Notes: generated from the letters alone by a model not told the origin. 45,981 bases of DNA from Thermoplasmatota archaeon (GCA_023379385.1 JAMCUS010000036.1:1-45981); one strand, 5' to 3'; positions 1 to 9,159 are shown, counted from the first letter of the stretch. Numbers and translations are program-made.

Positions 1-1
1 A

Positions 2-1606
2 AATACAAAATCCATATATGATGTGTATTCAAACCCTTTTGTTTCAAGCAATAATAATTCTTCCAATGCAGGCTATGTAAAGTATACTTTAGTGCTATTA
101 AATAATACACTTGTCAACGGTAATTTTATCAATACTCAATTTATCAATACTCAAAACGGCGTTGGTCCATATGGAGTAGCCTTTGACTCCAGCAACGGAT
201 ACCTGTACGTTACAAATTGGAATTCCAGCAGTAGCAATGTATCGGTGATCAACGGTGCATCTAATACTGTAATAGCTACCATAGGGGTTGGATCATGGCC
301 ATATGGAGTAGCCTTTGACTCCAGCAACGGATACCTGTACGTTGCAAATTATGGTTCTGACAACGTATCGGTGATCAACGGTGCATCTAATGCTGTAATA
401 GCTACAATAGGGGTTGGATCATGGCCATATGGAGTAGCCTACGACTCCAGCAACGGATACCTGTACGTTGCAAATTATGGTTCTAGCGACGTATCGGTGA
501 TCAACGGTGCAAATAATACTGTAATAGCTACAATAGCGGTTGGATTAGAACCAAGGGGAGTAGCCTACGACTCCAGCAACGGATACCTGTACGTTGCAAA
601 TTATGGTTCTGGCGACGTATCGGTGATCAACGGTGCAAATAATACTGTAATAGCTACAATAGCGGTTGGATTTTTTCCAGGTGGAGTAGCCTTTGACTCC
701 AGCAACGGATACCTGTACGTTACAAATTATGGTTCTAGCGACGTATGGGTGATCAACGGTGCAAATAATACTGTAATAGCTACCATAGCGGTTGGATCAG
801 ATTCATGGGGAGTAGCCTACGACTCCAGCAATGGATACCTGTACGTTACAAATTATACGTCTAGCGACGTATCGGTGATCAACGGTGCAAATAATACTGT
901 AATAGCTACCATAGCGGTTGGATCATGGCCAGGTGGAGTAGCCTTTGACTCCAGCAACGGATACCTGTACGTTACAAATTATAATTCTGGAACAATCAGT
1001 ATAATCGCCACAACAACTAAAACGGCGGAGTATCCGGTAACATTCACAGAATCCGGATTACCCTCAGGAACTATGTGGTATGTCAATCTCAGCAATGGCG
1101 TGGATTCAGGGGCAATAACTGGAACATCATACTCCTTCTCCCTTACCAACGGAACATACTCATACACTGTTAGTAACGTATCAGGATATTCAGCATCTCC
1201 AGCATCAGGAAGCATTACAGTCAATGGTAATAACATCAAGCAGGCAATAACATTCACAGAATCTGGATCATCATCGCAGTTGGGTCTAAATGATTATATT
1301 ATAATAGCAGCTGTAGTTATTGGAGTAGTCATAGCATTAATACTACTTGTAATGTACAGGAGGAAAAAAGCACCTAAGGGTGTACAGCCAATGAACCAAA
1401 ATATGCAACAAAATCCACCCCAAAATAATCCACCTCAACAGCAAATTGCACCACCAACTCAGTATAATACACCTGCTTACAACCAACTCCAAAGCCAATA
1501 TTTTCAAACACGTTGCAATGTTTGTGGCAATACAATTGCAGTACCTCTGTCCTACAAGGGGGTGCCTATACAATGTCCCGCTTGCAAAAACACCACCATA
1601 CCTTAA
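2..1606 (+). CDS. Cell-surface beta-propeller protein with cytoplasmic zinc ribbon (5' partial)
   Basis: The frame is open to the left window edge, so the N-terminus (presumably a signal peptide) is missing; the first internal start is GTG 23. Seen in order: about seven tandem YVTN-type beta-propeller blades of about 42 residues (signature 'SSNGYLYVTN'); one 'VTFTESGLPSGTMWYVN' domain; one transmembrane helix (about residues 424-445 counted from the GTG) followed by RRKK; a Q/P/N-rich linker; and a C-terminal zinc ribbon with CNVC and CPAC pairs. The topology implied is outside propeller, membrane anchor, zinc ribbon inside. YVTN propellers are typical of archaeal surface-layer proteins. The ligand is unknown, and a zinc ribbon on the inner tail is unusual. 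No neighbour suggests a more specific role. Confidence 0.85.
   Translation, partial: NTKSIYDVYSNPFVSSNNNSSNAGYVKYTLVLLNNTLVNGNFINTQFINTQNGVGPYGVAFDSSNGYLYVTNWNSSSSNVSVINGASNTVIATIGVGSWPYGVAFDSSNGYLYVANYGSDNVSVINGASNAVIATIGVGSWPYGVAYDSSNGYLYVANYGSSDVSVINGANNTVIATIAVGLEPRGVAYDSSNGYLYVANYGSGDVSVINGANNTVIATIAVGFFPGGVAFDSSNGYLYVTNYGSSDVWVINGANNTVIATIAVGSDSWGVAYDSSNGYLYVTNYTSSDVSVINGANNTVIATIAVGSWPGGVAFDSSNGYLYVTNYNSGTISIIATTTKTAEYPVTFTESGLPSGTMWYVNLSNGVDSGAITGTSYSFSLTNGTYSYTVSNVSGYSASPASGSITVNGNNIKQAITFTESGSSSQLGLNDYIIIAAVVIGVVIALILLVMYRRKKAPKGVQPMNQNMQQNPPQNNPPQQQIAPPTQYNTPAYNQLQSQYFQTRCNVCGNTIAVPLSYKGVPIQCPACKNTTIP
150..990 (+). repeat. Tandem ~126-bp repeats encoding beta-propeller blades
   Basis: Each unit contains a nearly invariant block ('GACTCCAGCAACGGATACC') followed by 'GTATCGGTGATCAACGGTGC'. 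Identity at DNA level, not only protein level, points to recent duplication or gene conversion among units. Units differ mostly in the loop codons between blades. Confidence 0.85.
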
Positions 1607-1691
1607 AATCCTAGACCTATTTTTCAACCATTTACCACAAAAAGGTTATGGACCTATATCTATGAGTCTATGCATATACTGCACATCTCTC

Positions 1692-1838
1692 CTAAGATAT
1701 CTCGTTCTTTGGTCTGGGATCTTTCCCCAGGTACCAAGCGTATTTTGATTTTACCTTTCCATTGACTCTCTTCACATCGTACAATTTGTAATGTACCCTG
1801 CTATTTTTCCTCTTCTCTTTCCTTACAACCACAGTCAT
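1692..1838 (-). pseudogene. Transposase N-terminal fragment (48 codons)
   Basis: A short minus-strand frame begins MTVVVRKEKRKN and continues with 'HYKLYDVKRVNGKVKSKYAWY' and 'LGKDPRPKNE', then a TAG. This resembles the N-terminal basic region of IS4/IS1634-type transposases ('...VNGKV.SKYV.YLGKDP'). The rest of the transposase is absent. The IS left-end repeat (1849-1930) lies directly upstream and holds a TATA-like TTTATA. The 765-base gap between the surface protein and the MFS gene is made of this piece, that repeat and another transposase tail (2065-2178); nothing intact is seen in it. Confidence 0.6.
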
Positions 1839-1848
1839 AAAGTATCAC

Positions 1849-1930
1849 AATAATATCCACGTGGGTAATACAAATATAAACCTTTCAGTGCTCCGTGGGT
1901 TCAACGTAAAATAATACAAGAAATTATTAT
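1849..1930 (-). repeat. IS left end, copy A (inverted relative to copy B at 8933-9011)
   Basis: About 75 bp matches the reverse complement of 8933-9011 with only a few mismatches. Shared blocks include 'GTGGGTTCAACGTAAAATAA' and 'TACAAGAAATTATTAT'. Similarity continues past the block into the first codons of the transposase fragment (MTVVVRK here, ITIVVRK in copy B), so these are the left ends of the same IS type. Confidence 0.75.
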
Positions 1931-2009
1931 TAATATAACTACATATAATTGGCATAGTTATTTCCTATTGTTTTACTGTTTCATGGTTAATACATTAATA
2001 TTTTATATC

Positions 2010-2133
2010 GGATCTTCCATGAGAATTTTAAAAAAAAATTTGTGAATGTATGCTATACTGGTCTTTATATCTTGCGTTCATTATTTATTTTCTTTCTGGT
2101 GACTACGGTTATTCCTTTATTTTTTATTGCTAG
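2010..2133 (-). repeat. IS right end, copy R1
   Basis: First of three copies of a 110-125 bp block (others at 34659-34782 and 45307-45415), all in the same orientation. Each starts at GGATCTTCC, passes a poly-A tract, and includes 'CTTTATATCTTG'-like and 'TTTATTTTCTTTCT' segments. On the minus strand each encodes the same transposase tail. The flanks differ, so these are dispersed element ends. Confidence 0.75.
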
Positions 2134-2178
2134 CATCTCTTCCATGCCATTGTGTCTTGTTGCATAGGATATGTTCAT
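2065..2178 (-). pseudogene. Transposase C-terminal fragment
   Basis: A 37-codon minus-strand frame ends with 'NKGITVVTRKKINNERKI' and a TAA. The same tail recurs as 'ENKGITIATRKNI' at the 34.7-kb copy and 'DIIATRKKINNKRNI' at the 45.4-kb copy. I read it as the end of an IS transposase whose body is lost. It lies upstream, in reading direction, of the N-terminal fragment at 1692-1838, so two different elements have decayed side by side. Confidence 0.55.
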
Positions 2179-2340
2179 GATTAACATACCCATTCACATT
2201 AATTAAAACTGAATCAATAAATAATTTAAACAGGCATATTATTATTTAACACATCCATACATTAATTTTCATTATTTATCAGATGTCAATGACACCTGGC
2301 ATTCAAAAAAATTTCAACAGAACAACAATATCACATAATA

Positions 2341-2348
2341 TTATATAT
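2341..2348 (+). promoter_or_regulatory. TATA box of MFS gene
   Basis: TTATATAT is centred about 28 nt before the ATG at 2372, with no ribosome-binding site between. This fits a leaderless archaeal transcript. Confidence 0.6.
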
Positions 2349-2371
2349 GGATTTAATAATCTTAGTTTTCA

Positions 2372-3787
2372 ATGGAGTATAAATGGAAAACATTATCTGT
2401 AACAGCTGTAGGTACAATAATGTCTGCAATAGATAGTACAATAGTAATACTTGCTATTTTTCCTATAGCAAAGGACATCCATACAGATTTCATTACAATG
2501 GTATGGGTTGTGATTGCATATCTTTTAATAAATACCTCCTTTGTACTCAGCTTGGGACGGATATCTGATATATATGGCAGGAAAAAACTATACAATATTG
2601 GATTTGTAGTTTTTATAATAGGTTCTGGATTATCTGGTCTGTCAATAAATGGGTCTATGCTGATTATGTCAAGGTCTATTCAAGGAATAGGTGCAGCGTT
2701 ATTAACAGCCAACTCCTTTGCAATATTATCAGAAGCTTTTTCGGGAAAATCACTGGGCAAGGCGTTTGGTATAAATTCTATAATATGGGGTATTGGATCT
2801 GTTCTTGGTATAATACTGGGTGGTGTTATAATTACCTATACAAGTTGGAGATGGATCTTTCTTATTAATGTTCCAATAGGTATTTTAGGAACAATATGGG
2901 CATATAAAACATTACGGGAAAGTGTAAATAAAACAAAAAAAAGAGCATTTGATCTTACAGGTGCGATATTATTTACCACTGGACTGTTATCCATACTTAT
3001 GGGCATAACATATGGAATGCTCTATGGATGGAGCAATCCTGTAACGCTTATATTGATTATAATATCTCCATTTTTATTCTCTTTCTGGTTTCTATGGGAA
3101 AAATCCTATAAAGATCCTATAATATCCTTTTACCTTTTTAAAAATAGAGCGTTTAGCTATTCACTTATAACTGCATTTATCCAATCTTTGGCTCTTTTCA
3201 GTGTTAATTTTTTATTGATTTTTTATCTTGAAGGGATTATGGGTCTTTCAGTTTTGAAAGCAGCATATCTTATTGTTCCTATGGCAATAGTAACATCAAT
3301 AGTGGGCCCATTTGCAGGAATATTATCAGATAAGATAGGTGCTAGAGTTGTTGCCACATTTGGCTTACTCATTCAAACATCAGTTCTATTGCTGTTAATA
3401 GGATTGACAACCACTACAACACTATTAACAATATCCGTAATAGAAGCACTGTATGGATTTGGTAGCGGTTTATTCTGGCCAGCAAATACAAGTATTATAA
3501 TGTCATCCTCTAGAGAATATGGTGTTGTATCTGGTGTAATGAATTCCTTTAGGAATACAGGTATGATTATGAGCTTCGTGCTTGCTATAATAGCAGTTAG
3601 CAGTCAAATTCCAAGTTATATTGTTTATGAACTTTTTGTAGGGAATATTAACGGAAAACTTCCATCGGCATTATCAAGCAGTTACTTAATAGGCCAGGGA
3701 TTTGCCTTTACTGTAGCAATGATTCTTCTCATTATAGCGACATTGTTTTCTATCCTTGGTTTTGAAAAACAGAAGGTTAATACATAG
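2372..3787 (+). CDS. MFS drug exporter, DHA2 (EmrB/QacA) type
   Basis: Proton-driven membrane exporter of 471 residues with hydrophobic segments along the whole length (12-14 expected). The cytoplasmic loop 2-3 motif A is clear ('GRISDIYGRKKLYN', about residues 62-75). A motif-C-like 'GIGSVLGIILGGVI' lies in helix 5, followed by 'SWRWIFLINVPIG', which is typical of DHA2 members. Length is normal. The start is fixed by the leaderless TATA spacing. No regulator adjoins it; IS debris lies immediately upstream. It is a paralogue of the transporter at 16178-17773. Substrate is unknown; antibiotics, metabolites or toxic organic acids are possible. Confidence 0.88.
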   Translation: MEYKWKTLSVTAVGTIMSAIDSTIVILAIFPIAKDIHTDFITMVWVVIAYLLINTSFVLSLGRISDIYGRKKLYNIGFVVFIIGSGLSGLSINGSMLIMSRSIQGIGAALLTANSFAILSEAFSGKSLGKAFGINSIIWGIGSVLGIILGGVIITYTSWRWIFLINVPIGILGTIWAYKTLRESVNKTKKRAFDLTGAILFTTGLLSILMGITYGMLYGWSNPVTLILIIISPFLFSFWFLWEKSYKDPIISFYLFKNRAFSYSLITAFIQSLALFSVNFLLIFYLEGIMGLSVLKAAYLIVPMAIVTSIVGPFAGILSDKIGARVVATFGLLIQTSVLLLLIGLTTTTTLLTISVIEALYGFGSGLFWPANTSIIMSSSREYGVVSGVMNSFRNTGMIMSFVLAIIAVSSQIPSYIVYELFVGNINGKLPSALSSSYLIGQGFAFTVAMILLIIATLFSILGFEKQKVNT

Positions 3788-3892
3788 GATCATTCTTATA
3801 ATTCATTAACGTTATAAACAGATATGAAACATTTAAATATATATTTAAGATGTATATATTTAAGAATAATGTGTTGACTTGGTGTAGATTTA

Positions 3893-4330
3893 ATGATATA
3901 TGGTGTGGGGATGGTAATGAGCAACAAAGATGGTAATGTGATGTCTATTCCAGATGATTTAAAGAAGGAACTTGAGGAAATTAAAAAACTCGAACTGGAA
4001 CTTGAGGAAATGAGCAATCATTGTCCAAGATGCAATACAATATTGGTGGATAGTGGCAGTAGATGCCCAAGCTGTGGATGGACCGATACAATACCTGAAG
4101 ATAAAAAAAATAAAGATTTAGAAAACATTTCCAAAGAGGTTGAAGATTCTGAAAAGGAACTTGAGAAATCTTTTGGTGAAAATATTAAATTACCACCACT
4201 GAAAAAGAGAATTGGTAAGATTCTTGTTCACCCGAAAGTAAACGTTATAGAATATAGATGTGAAAAATGTGGTAGTATAGTAAACAGTAAGGATAAGGAA
4301 TGTTCTGTTTGCCATACAAGATTTGTGTGA
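3893..4330 (+). CDS. Double zinc-ribbon protein of unknown function
   Basis: 145 residues. Seen: a highly charged helix near residues 20-42 ('LKKELEEIKKLELELEEM'), a zinc ribbon with CPRC and CPSCGW pairs, a charged linker, and a second zinc ribbon at the C-terminus with CEKCGS and CSVC pairs. No enzyme signature is visible. A TATA-like 'TATATATTTAAG' sits about 35 nt before ATG 3893; internal in-frame ATGs at 3911 and 3917 follow a GGTGTGGGG stretch, so the true start may be 3917. Such proteins often bind nucleic acid or act as scaffolds, but the role here is unknown. Confidence 0.75.
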   Translation: MIYGVGMVMSNKDGNVMSIPDDLKKELEEIKKLELELEEMSNHCPRCNTILVDSGSRCPSCGWTDTIPEDKKNKDLENISKEVEDSEKELEKSFGENIKLPPLKKRIGKILVHPKVNVIEYRCEKCGSIVNSKDKECSVCHTRFV

Positions 4331-4489
4331 TATGGCACACTATTTATTCTGTTCTATTATTAATTCAGATTTTTAATGTTTTTAGGTATATTCTAACTTT
4401 TATCGGTACGGTTAATATATTCAAATACTGGGCAGTATTTCGCATCTCATTGTGTAGAAAGATTAATATCAATAGATGTTGATAATGAT

Positions 4490-5275
4490 ATGATGTCTAC
4501 TAAAATAGGTTTAATAGGTGGCTCTGGTATTTATGATTTATCATTTATAAAAAAAAATAGAACAGAACATATTGAAACGCCCTTTGGTCTGCCTTCATCA
4601 GAGATAGATGTTGCAGAATATAACGGTAAAGAGATCTATTTTATTGCAAGGCATGGTAAGAAGCATGAATTTCCAGCACACGTAGTAAATTACAGAGCAA
4701 ATATATATGCATTTAAAAAACTTGGAGTTGACCGGATAATATCTGTTCAAACAGTAGGATCTTTGAAAGAGGAGTATAAACCAGGTTATATGATAATACC
4801 TGATCAGTTTATAGACTTTACAAAAAAAAGAGATTATTCATATTTCAACGGAGGAAGAAGTCTTCATGTATCACTTGCAGACCCATTCTGTCCGCAGATG
4901 AGGGAGGCATCGGTATCGTCTCTGCATTCATTGGGCATACCATACATTGATAAAGGTACCTATATTGCTATTGAGGGCCCACGCTTTTCTACCAGAGCAG
5001 AAAGTAGATATTTCATGAATTTTGGAGACGTTATAGGTATGACTCTTGTACCAGAGGTAATACTCGCCAGGGAGATGGAGATATGTTATCTTTCTATATC
5101 CATGATAACAGACTATGACGCATGGAAGGTCAATGCTGTAACAGCGGAAGAGATAGTAACTGTTATGAAAAATAATATTAACAAAGCTTATATCTTGTTA
5201 GAGCATCTTATACCCAGTATTCCTGATGAATATTCATGCAAATGCCATGAAGCATTGAAACATGCAGAGGTGTGA
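4490..5275 (+). CDS. mtnP: S-methyl-5'-thioadenosine phosphorylase
   Basis: Cleaves 5'-methylthioadenosine with phosphate to adenine and 5-methylthioribose-1-phosphate, recycling the by-product of polyamine synthesis; cytosolic. 261 residues, normal for the family. Seen: N-terminal 'IGLIGGSGIYDL' phosphate loop, 'RHGKKHEFPAHVVNYRANIYA', 'EGPRFSTRAESRYF', and the purine-site region 'GMTLVPEVILAREMEICY' with 'ITDYD' after it. Two start codons are adjacent (4490 and 4493). Methionine in 'GMTLVPE' favours MTA over inosine/guanosine. The stop codon abuts the ATG of the next gene (TGAATG), so the two are probably co-translated. Confidence 0.92.
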   Translation: MMSTKIGLIGGSGIYDLSFIKKNRTEHIETPFGLPSSEIDVAEYNGKEIYFIARHGKKHEFPAHVVNYRANIYAFKKLGVDRIISVQTVGSLKEEYKPGYMIIPDQFIDFTKKRDYSYFNGGRSLHVSLADPFCPQMREASVSSLHSLGIPYIDKGTYIAIEGPRFSTRAESRYFMNFGDVIGMTLVPEVILAREMEICYLSISMITDYDAWKVNAVTAEEIVTVMKNNINKAYILLEHLIPSIPDEYSCKCHEALKHAEV

Positions 5276-5434
5276 ATGTCTCTAATTACATGCCAAAATT
5301 GTGGATTTAAATTCAGCGTATCATACGGTAGAGTTACAGCCTGCAATGGTTGTCCTTCTTCCTATATAGGGGATTGCTATCTTGTAAAATGCCCAAAATG
5401 TGGAGAGGAATTTGAAAAGGATGCAATAACCTAA
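5276..5434 (+). CDS. Small zinc-ribbon protein (52 aa)
   Basis: Starts MSLITCQNCGFKF directly at the mtnP stop (TGAATG). It has CQNC, then 'ACNGCPSSYIGDCY', then 'CPKCGEEFEKDA' before TAA: seven cysteines in 52 residues, arranged as metal-binding knuckles. Its direct abutment to mtnP upstream and the 13-nt gap to the TPR gene downstream support a real co-transcribed gene. The function is unknown; it could be a metal-binding partner of either neighbour. Confidence 0.7.
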   Translation: MSLITCQNCGFKFSVSYGRVTACNGCPSSYIGDCYLVKCPKCGEEFEKDAIT

Positions 5435-5447
5435 ATGTTGTGTTTTT

Positions 5448-7091
5448 ATGAAATTGAATGTAGATCAATTCGTTAATGTATGCAGAAGATTTGTGGAGTT
5501 CGATGGATATACACATTTAAACATAAAATCAAATGAAAATTATGTTTTTATAAATGGGATAGACCCGGTCAACAATAAAAAAATTAATTTTTTATTTTTT
5601 AAAGATGAATATGATAAAAATATAGTTGATAACATAGCTGTGGAATCCAAAAAAGAGGATAAAATGCTGTGCATTTATTCAATGATAGAGATTCCTGACG
5701 ATATAAAAAAAGAATTTACAGGTAAAGGCATAGCTGTTATATCGGGCGATCCATTTTTAAAATTACTTGATAAAAGAGGAATTTTTAATGAACCTAGTAT
5801 TGGCAATGAACCTGCTTTACCGTCAAAAAAATATTATCAAAATTTGATAGATAATGCCGAGCAATTCGAGAAGGAGGGCAACTACAACAGGGCAATGGAG
5901 CTGTATCACGAAATTGTTAAAATAAAACCTGAAATGGACCTTGTATGGATAAGAATGGCAAGAATATATATTAATAATAATGAACCTGAAAAGGCATTGG
6001 AAGCATACAGAAATGCAACTGAAGCAAACCCATCAGAAGTTGAAAATTGGTATTATTTAGCAAATACGCTCCATATACTTAACAGATTTTTAGAGGAAAT
6101 AGAGTGTTATGATATCATAATTAATATGAATAAATATGAAATGAATGCATATATAAACAAAGCAGCTGCTCTTTATAATATAAATAGATTGAATGATGCC
6201 ATAGATTTGCTCAACAATGCAATGAATGTGAAACCCACACCAGAAATAGAAAACAATCTCGGAGTTATGTATAAAAGAACCGGCAACTATGAAATGGCAG
6301 TTAATATGTATAAAAAGGCAATAAAACAGGCCCCTGATTTTATTGATGCCTATGTTAATCTGGCTATAATAGAATATGACAATAAAATTTTTGATGATGC
6401 AGAAAAAATTCTTGAATCACTTTACGTAAAAATGAAAAGAGCAGATATAGTATATCTTTACGCTATTACACTCTTTGAAAAAAAGAAATATAAATTAGTA
6501 GAAAAGTTATATTCTGAACTTGTAAATATGAATGCACCTACCCAGTATATTGATGACGTAAAGTTAAAAATGGATAAAATAACACCGATTATGAACGAAA
6601 CAGTCAGTGAGATAGATGCACTTATAAGAATTGGAGAGTATGACATGGTTGAGGAGATTATCCATAAAAATCCAGAGTATGGTCCGTTAATTTCCTATAA
6701 ATATGATGATAGAAGTTATCTATCTGATAGTCTGTTGTCGTATATATTGGAACACCTTAAAAAAAATGAAAAAATAGATATCCAATATATGGATAAATTA
6801 AAAAATATCACTATAAAAAATGGGCGTATAAACAGCCTCCTGCTGTACATATACATATTATTCATGAATAAAGGGTATACAGACATCATAGAGATAATAG
6901 AAATGTTTAACGTAAATGAGACTCTAAAACCGCTGCTGCAGAATATAAAAGGAATCGCCCATGCATTAAGTGACGATAAAATTAATGCATTGAACAATTT
7001 TTCAAGTGCAATAAAAATAGACCCTTTGTATGAAGACCTGAAAGAGAATATTGATAAGTTACGTGGTACGCAAAATCAGATAAACATGTAA
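5448..7091 (+). CDS. TPR-repeat protein
   Basis: 547 residues. The first ~115 residues are an alpha/beta segment I do not recognise ('VFINGIDPVNNKKINFLFFK'). From about residue 130 there are consecutive tetratricopeptide repeats with classic features ('AMELYHEIVKIKPEMDLVWI', 'ALEAYRNATEANPSEVENWY', 'AVNMYKKAIKQAPDFIDAYV'). A less regular helical region follows, and a last TPR-like unit at the end ('ALNNFSSAIKIDPLYED'). No signal peptide or membrane helix is seen, so it is a cytosolic protein-protein scaffold. It follows the small zinc-ribbon gene by 13 nt and converges with the HerA-like gene, with 4 nt between the stops. Confidence 0.82.
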   Translation: MKLNVDQFVNVCRRFVEFDGYTHLNIKSNENYVFINGIDPVNNKKINFLFFKDEYDKNIVDNIAVESKKEDKMLCIYSMIEIPDDIKKEFTGKGIAVISGDPFLKLLDKRGIFNEPSIGNEPALPSKKYYQNLIDNAEQFEKEGNYNRAMELYHEIVKIKPEMDLVWIRMARIYINNNEPEKALEAYRNATEANPSEVENWYYLANTLHILNRFLEEIECYDIIINMNKYEMNAYINKAAALYNINRLNDAIDLLNNAMNVKPTPEIENNLGVMYKRTGNYEMAVNMYKKAIKQAPDFIDAYVNLAIIEYDNKIFDDAEKILESLYVKMKRADIVYLYAITLFEKKKYKLVEKLYSELVNMNAPTQYIDDVKLKMDKITPIMNETVSEIDALIRIGEYDMVEEIIHKNPEYGPLISYKYDDRSYLSDSLLSYILEHLKKNEKIDIQYMDKLKNITIKNGRINSLLLYIYILFMNKGYTDIIEIIEMFNVNETLKPLLQNIKGIAHALSDDKINALNNFSSAIKIDPLYEDLKENIDKLRGTQNQINM

Positions 7092-7095
7092 TAAT

Positions 7096-8571
7096 TTACA
7101 ATTCAATCCGTTTTTCTGTTTTATTTTTATAAAAGGACTCAATAAGTGGAGCTTTAAATGGAATAGCAATACTTAACAAAGAAGAACTGATTATACCTTC
7201 ACCTTTTTCTAAGGTTGCAATTTCTCTATCTTCCTGACTAAGATCCTGAGGCGCAGAGTTAATTATAACAGATCTTTCAGACGCGGAATCATTTCCCAAT
7301 ATTATTTTTGTGTTCATATTTGCTAATATCTCCTTTGGTATAAGGGATGCCATCTGTGTAACTGCAATTAACCCGATGCCAAACTTTCTTCCTTCTTTTG
7401 CAATTCTCTTGAAAATATTTTCCCCACCTGTCGCATCCCCTATGACCTTAGGTGCTTCCTCCAATACAATGGCAACCGGAGTTAGATTCTGAATTCCCTT
7501 ATCTTCCATTGAATTCATCTGACTTACAAAGATATTACTGGCAACAATACCACAAATAAGCATTTCTACATTTTCGTATAGCCGTGAGGTATCTATAATA
7601 ACAGACATACCATTCAGTATGTGTTTGACAATATTATTTATGGTATTTTCTCCTACTCCAGGTTCGTTTGTAAATACCTTTCCTTTAAAATTCTTTTTTA
7701 AGCCTAACTGACTCATCATTTTTCTCTGAAGAGTTTTTACCGTTATGGGTTGTACCTGTCTGTTATTTATTAGTTCTTTTATGAATGGATTGTTGTCATT
7801 GAACAACTCTCTGATCCATTCATTTCCAATTTGCTTATACAGTATATATGCCAGGTCCATCTGTGCGTCAGTAAATGACATTATACCCTCAAAATGAGAT
7901 GGTTGTATTGTGTCAGTATTTATTACAAGTGTTTCGGCACTATTTTTCTGCTGTGCAGAGTAAACCCTTACCCTGTCATTGAATAATTGATGTTTTTCTA
8001 AAGAGGCTGAATATTCTCCATGTGGATCCATGACTATAACACCCATATTGCTCTCTTCAATAATTGACCACAACATAACCTTCAGCAAGTTACTTTTTCC
8101 TTTTCCTGTATTTGCAGATATAAGGATGTGGTGAGGTATGAAAAGTTTGGAATCAATCTTTACATCAACATCTATTGAATCGCTACCATTTCTAAGTTTA
8201 CCTATAAAAATACCATTTTTGTATAAAAATTTCATATTTTCTTCAGATACAGTATTAACCTTTGAATATAACCTAGGAATTGTCTTAACGGTTCTTATAC
8301 CAGATTCATCTATTATGCACACAGGCTTGCAATCTGCTATTAAATAGCTATTGCCTTTATATTCACCAGCTGATTCATTCAATAAGGGATAAATGTCTGA
8401 ATAGTCTATCTCATCTAACGCTTCAGTTCTATATTCCAGCCCTACAATTTTGAATAATATATTTTTATATTTTTCATCTTTTATTATTAAAAATTCTCCT
8501 AATTCCAATGTTCTATTTAGTAAAATTTCTACTTTGGTAGACGTAGATTTTACAATAATTCCTACATACAT
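7096..8571 (-). CDS. HerA-like hexameric ATPase/DNA translocase
   Basis: 491 residues with the HerA/FtsK-family layout: N-terminal beta-barrel (HAS-barrel-like, residues 1-100), Walker A 'SANTGKGKSN' (152-161), Walker B 'GVIVMDPHGEYSAS' (177-190), a second acidic strand 'VAIVLEEAPKVIG', and sensor/arginine-finger region 'RIAKEGRKFGIGLIAVTQ'. HerA works with the nuclease NurA in DNA-end resection; no nurA is visible nearby. The lysine in 'TGKGKS' in place of the usual 'TGSGKS' is a minor variation. The minus-strand gene is convergent with the TPR gene. It may be a HerA paralogue rather than the repair HerA. Confidence 0.85.
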   Translation of the reverse strand: MYVGIIVKSTSTKVEILLNRTLELGEFLIIKDEKYKNILFKIVGLEYRTEALDEIDYSDIYPLLNESAGEYKGNSYLIADCKPVCIIDESGIRTVKTIPRLYSKVNTVSEENMKFLYKNGIFIGKLRNGSDSIDVDVKIDSKLFIPHHILISANTGKGKSNLLKVMLWSIIEESNMGVIVMDPHGEYSASLEKHQLFNDRVRVYSAQQKNSAETLVINTDTIQPSHFEGIMSFTDAQMDLAYILYKQIGNEWIRELFNDNNPFIKELINNRQVQPITVKTLQRKMMSQLGLKKNFKGKVFTNEPGVGENTINNIVKHILNGMSVIIDTSRLYENVEMLICGIVASNIFVSQMNSMEDKGIQNLTPVAIVLEEAPKVIGDATGGENIFKRIAKEGRKFGIGLIAVTQMASLIPKEILANMNTKIILGNDSASERSVIINSAPQDLSQEDREIATLEKGEGIISSSLLSIAIPFKAPLIESFYKNKTEKRIEL

Positions 8572-8932
8572 AATTCACTTAACAGATCCGTGTAAATAAA
8601 AGGTTTGTGGTGAAACCAGTGGTAGATGTAGGTGATTGGGTTGCCCGAAAACATAATGAAATAGGCAGTATAATTACAATTTGTATAACGCATTTACCCA
8701 GTACATGGTTAGGATTATACTGGTATTCTGTCTCCATGAGATTATGACTCAACCCTTTATGATTGTCATAGAAAAAGCGTAAGGATTCAGTTATCTGAAT
8801 TTCAAAAATTTAGGTTATTTTTTAATATAAATGTAAATTACTGCATATATCAAATGAGCTAGTAACAATTTTAACTTCAATGCACTGAACTCTTACGAAA
8901 AAGCCTATGCCAATTATATGCCGTTATATGGA
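8572..8932. other. Non-coding gap, no supported feature
   Basis: AT-rich sequence between the HerA-like gene and the IS left end. A 45-codon open frame from GTG 8610 to TGA 8745-8747 has no recognisable content or convincing ribosome site. I see no RNA gene here. Confidence 0.5.
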
Positions 8933-9011
8933 TAATAATTTCTTGTATTATTTTACGTTGAACCCACGAAGCACTGAAAAGTTTATATCTGTATTACCCA
9001 CATGGGCATTG
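8933..9011 (+). repeat. IS left end, copy B
   Basis: Inverted copy of 1849-1930. After it, plus-strand sequence near 9025-9045 still reads ITIVVRK, matching the transposase start MTVVVRK of copy A, but the initiator ATG has become ATA. The rest of the element is gone. A TATA-like 'GTTTATATC' lies inside the repeat. Confidence 0.7.
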
Positions 9012-9159
9012 TGAAATAATACTTTATAACTATTGTAGTGAGAAAACAAGATAGTATAATAGAACTGCGTCATCTGAAAATTTATTCTCGTAACGGTATA
9101 TAATCGGCATAGAAAAAAGCAAAAAAACTTTATAGCATGATATCTATTATATACATCTG

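Noticed and set aside
4300-4482. 60-codon frame overlapping the zinc-ribbon gene end
   Set aside because: No ribosome site, low-complexity hydrophobic content, overlaps a better-supported gene in another frame.
7096-8571. HerA-NurA repair or phage-defence operon
   Set aside because: Only the ATPase is present. The convergent TPR gene is not NurA-like, and no Sir2/nuclease partner adjoins it.
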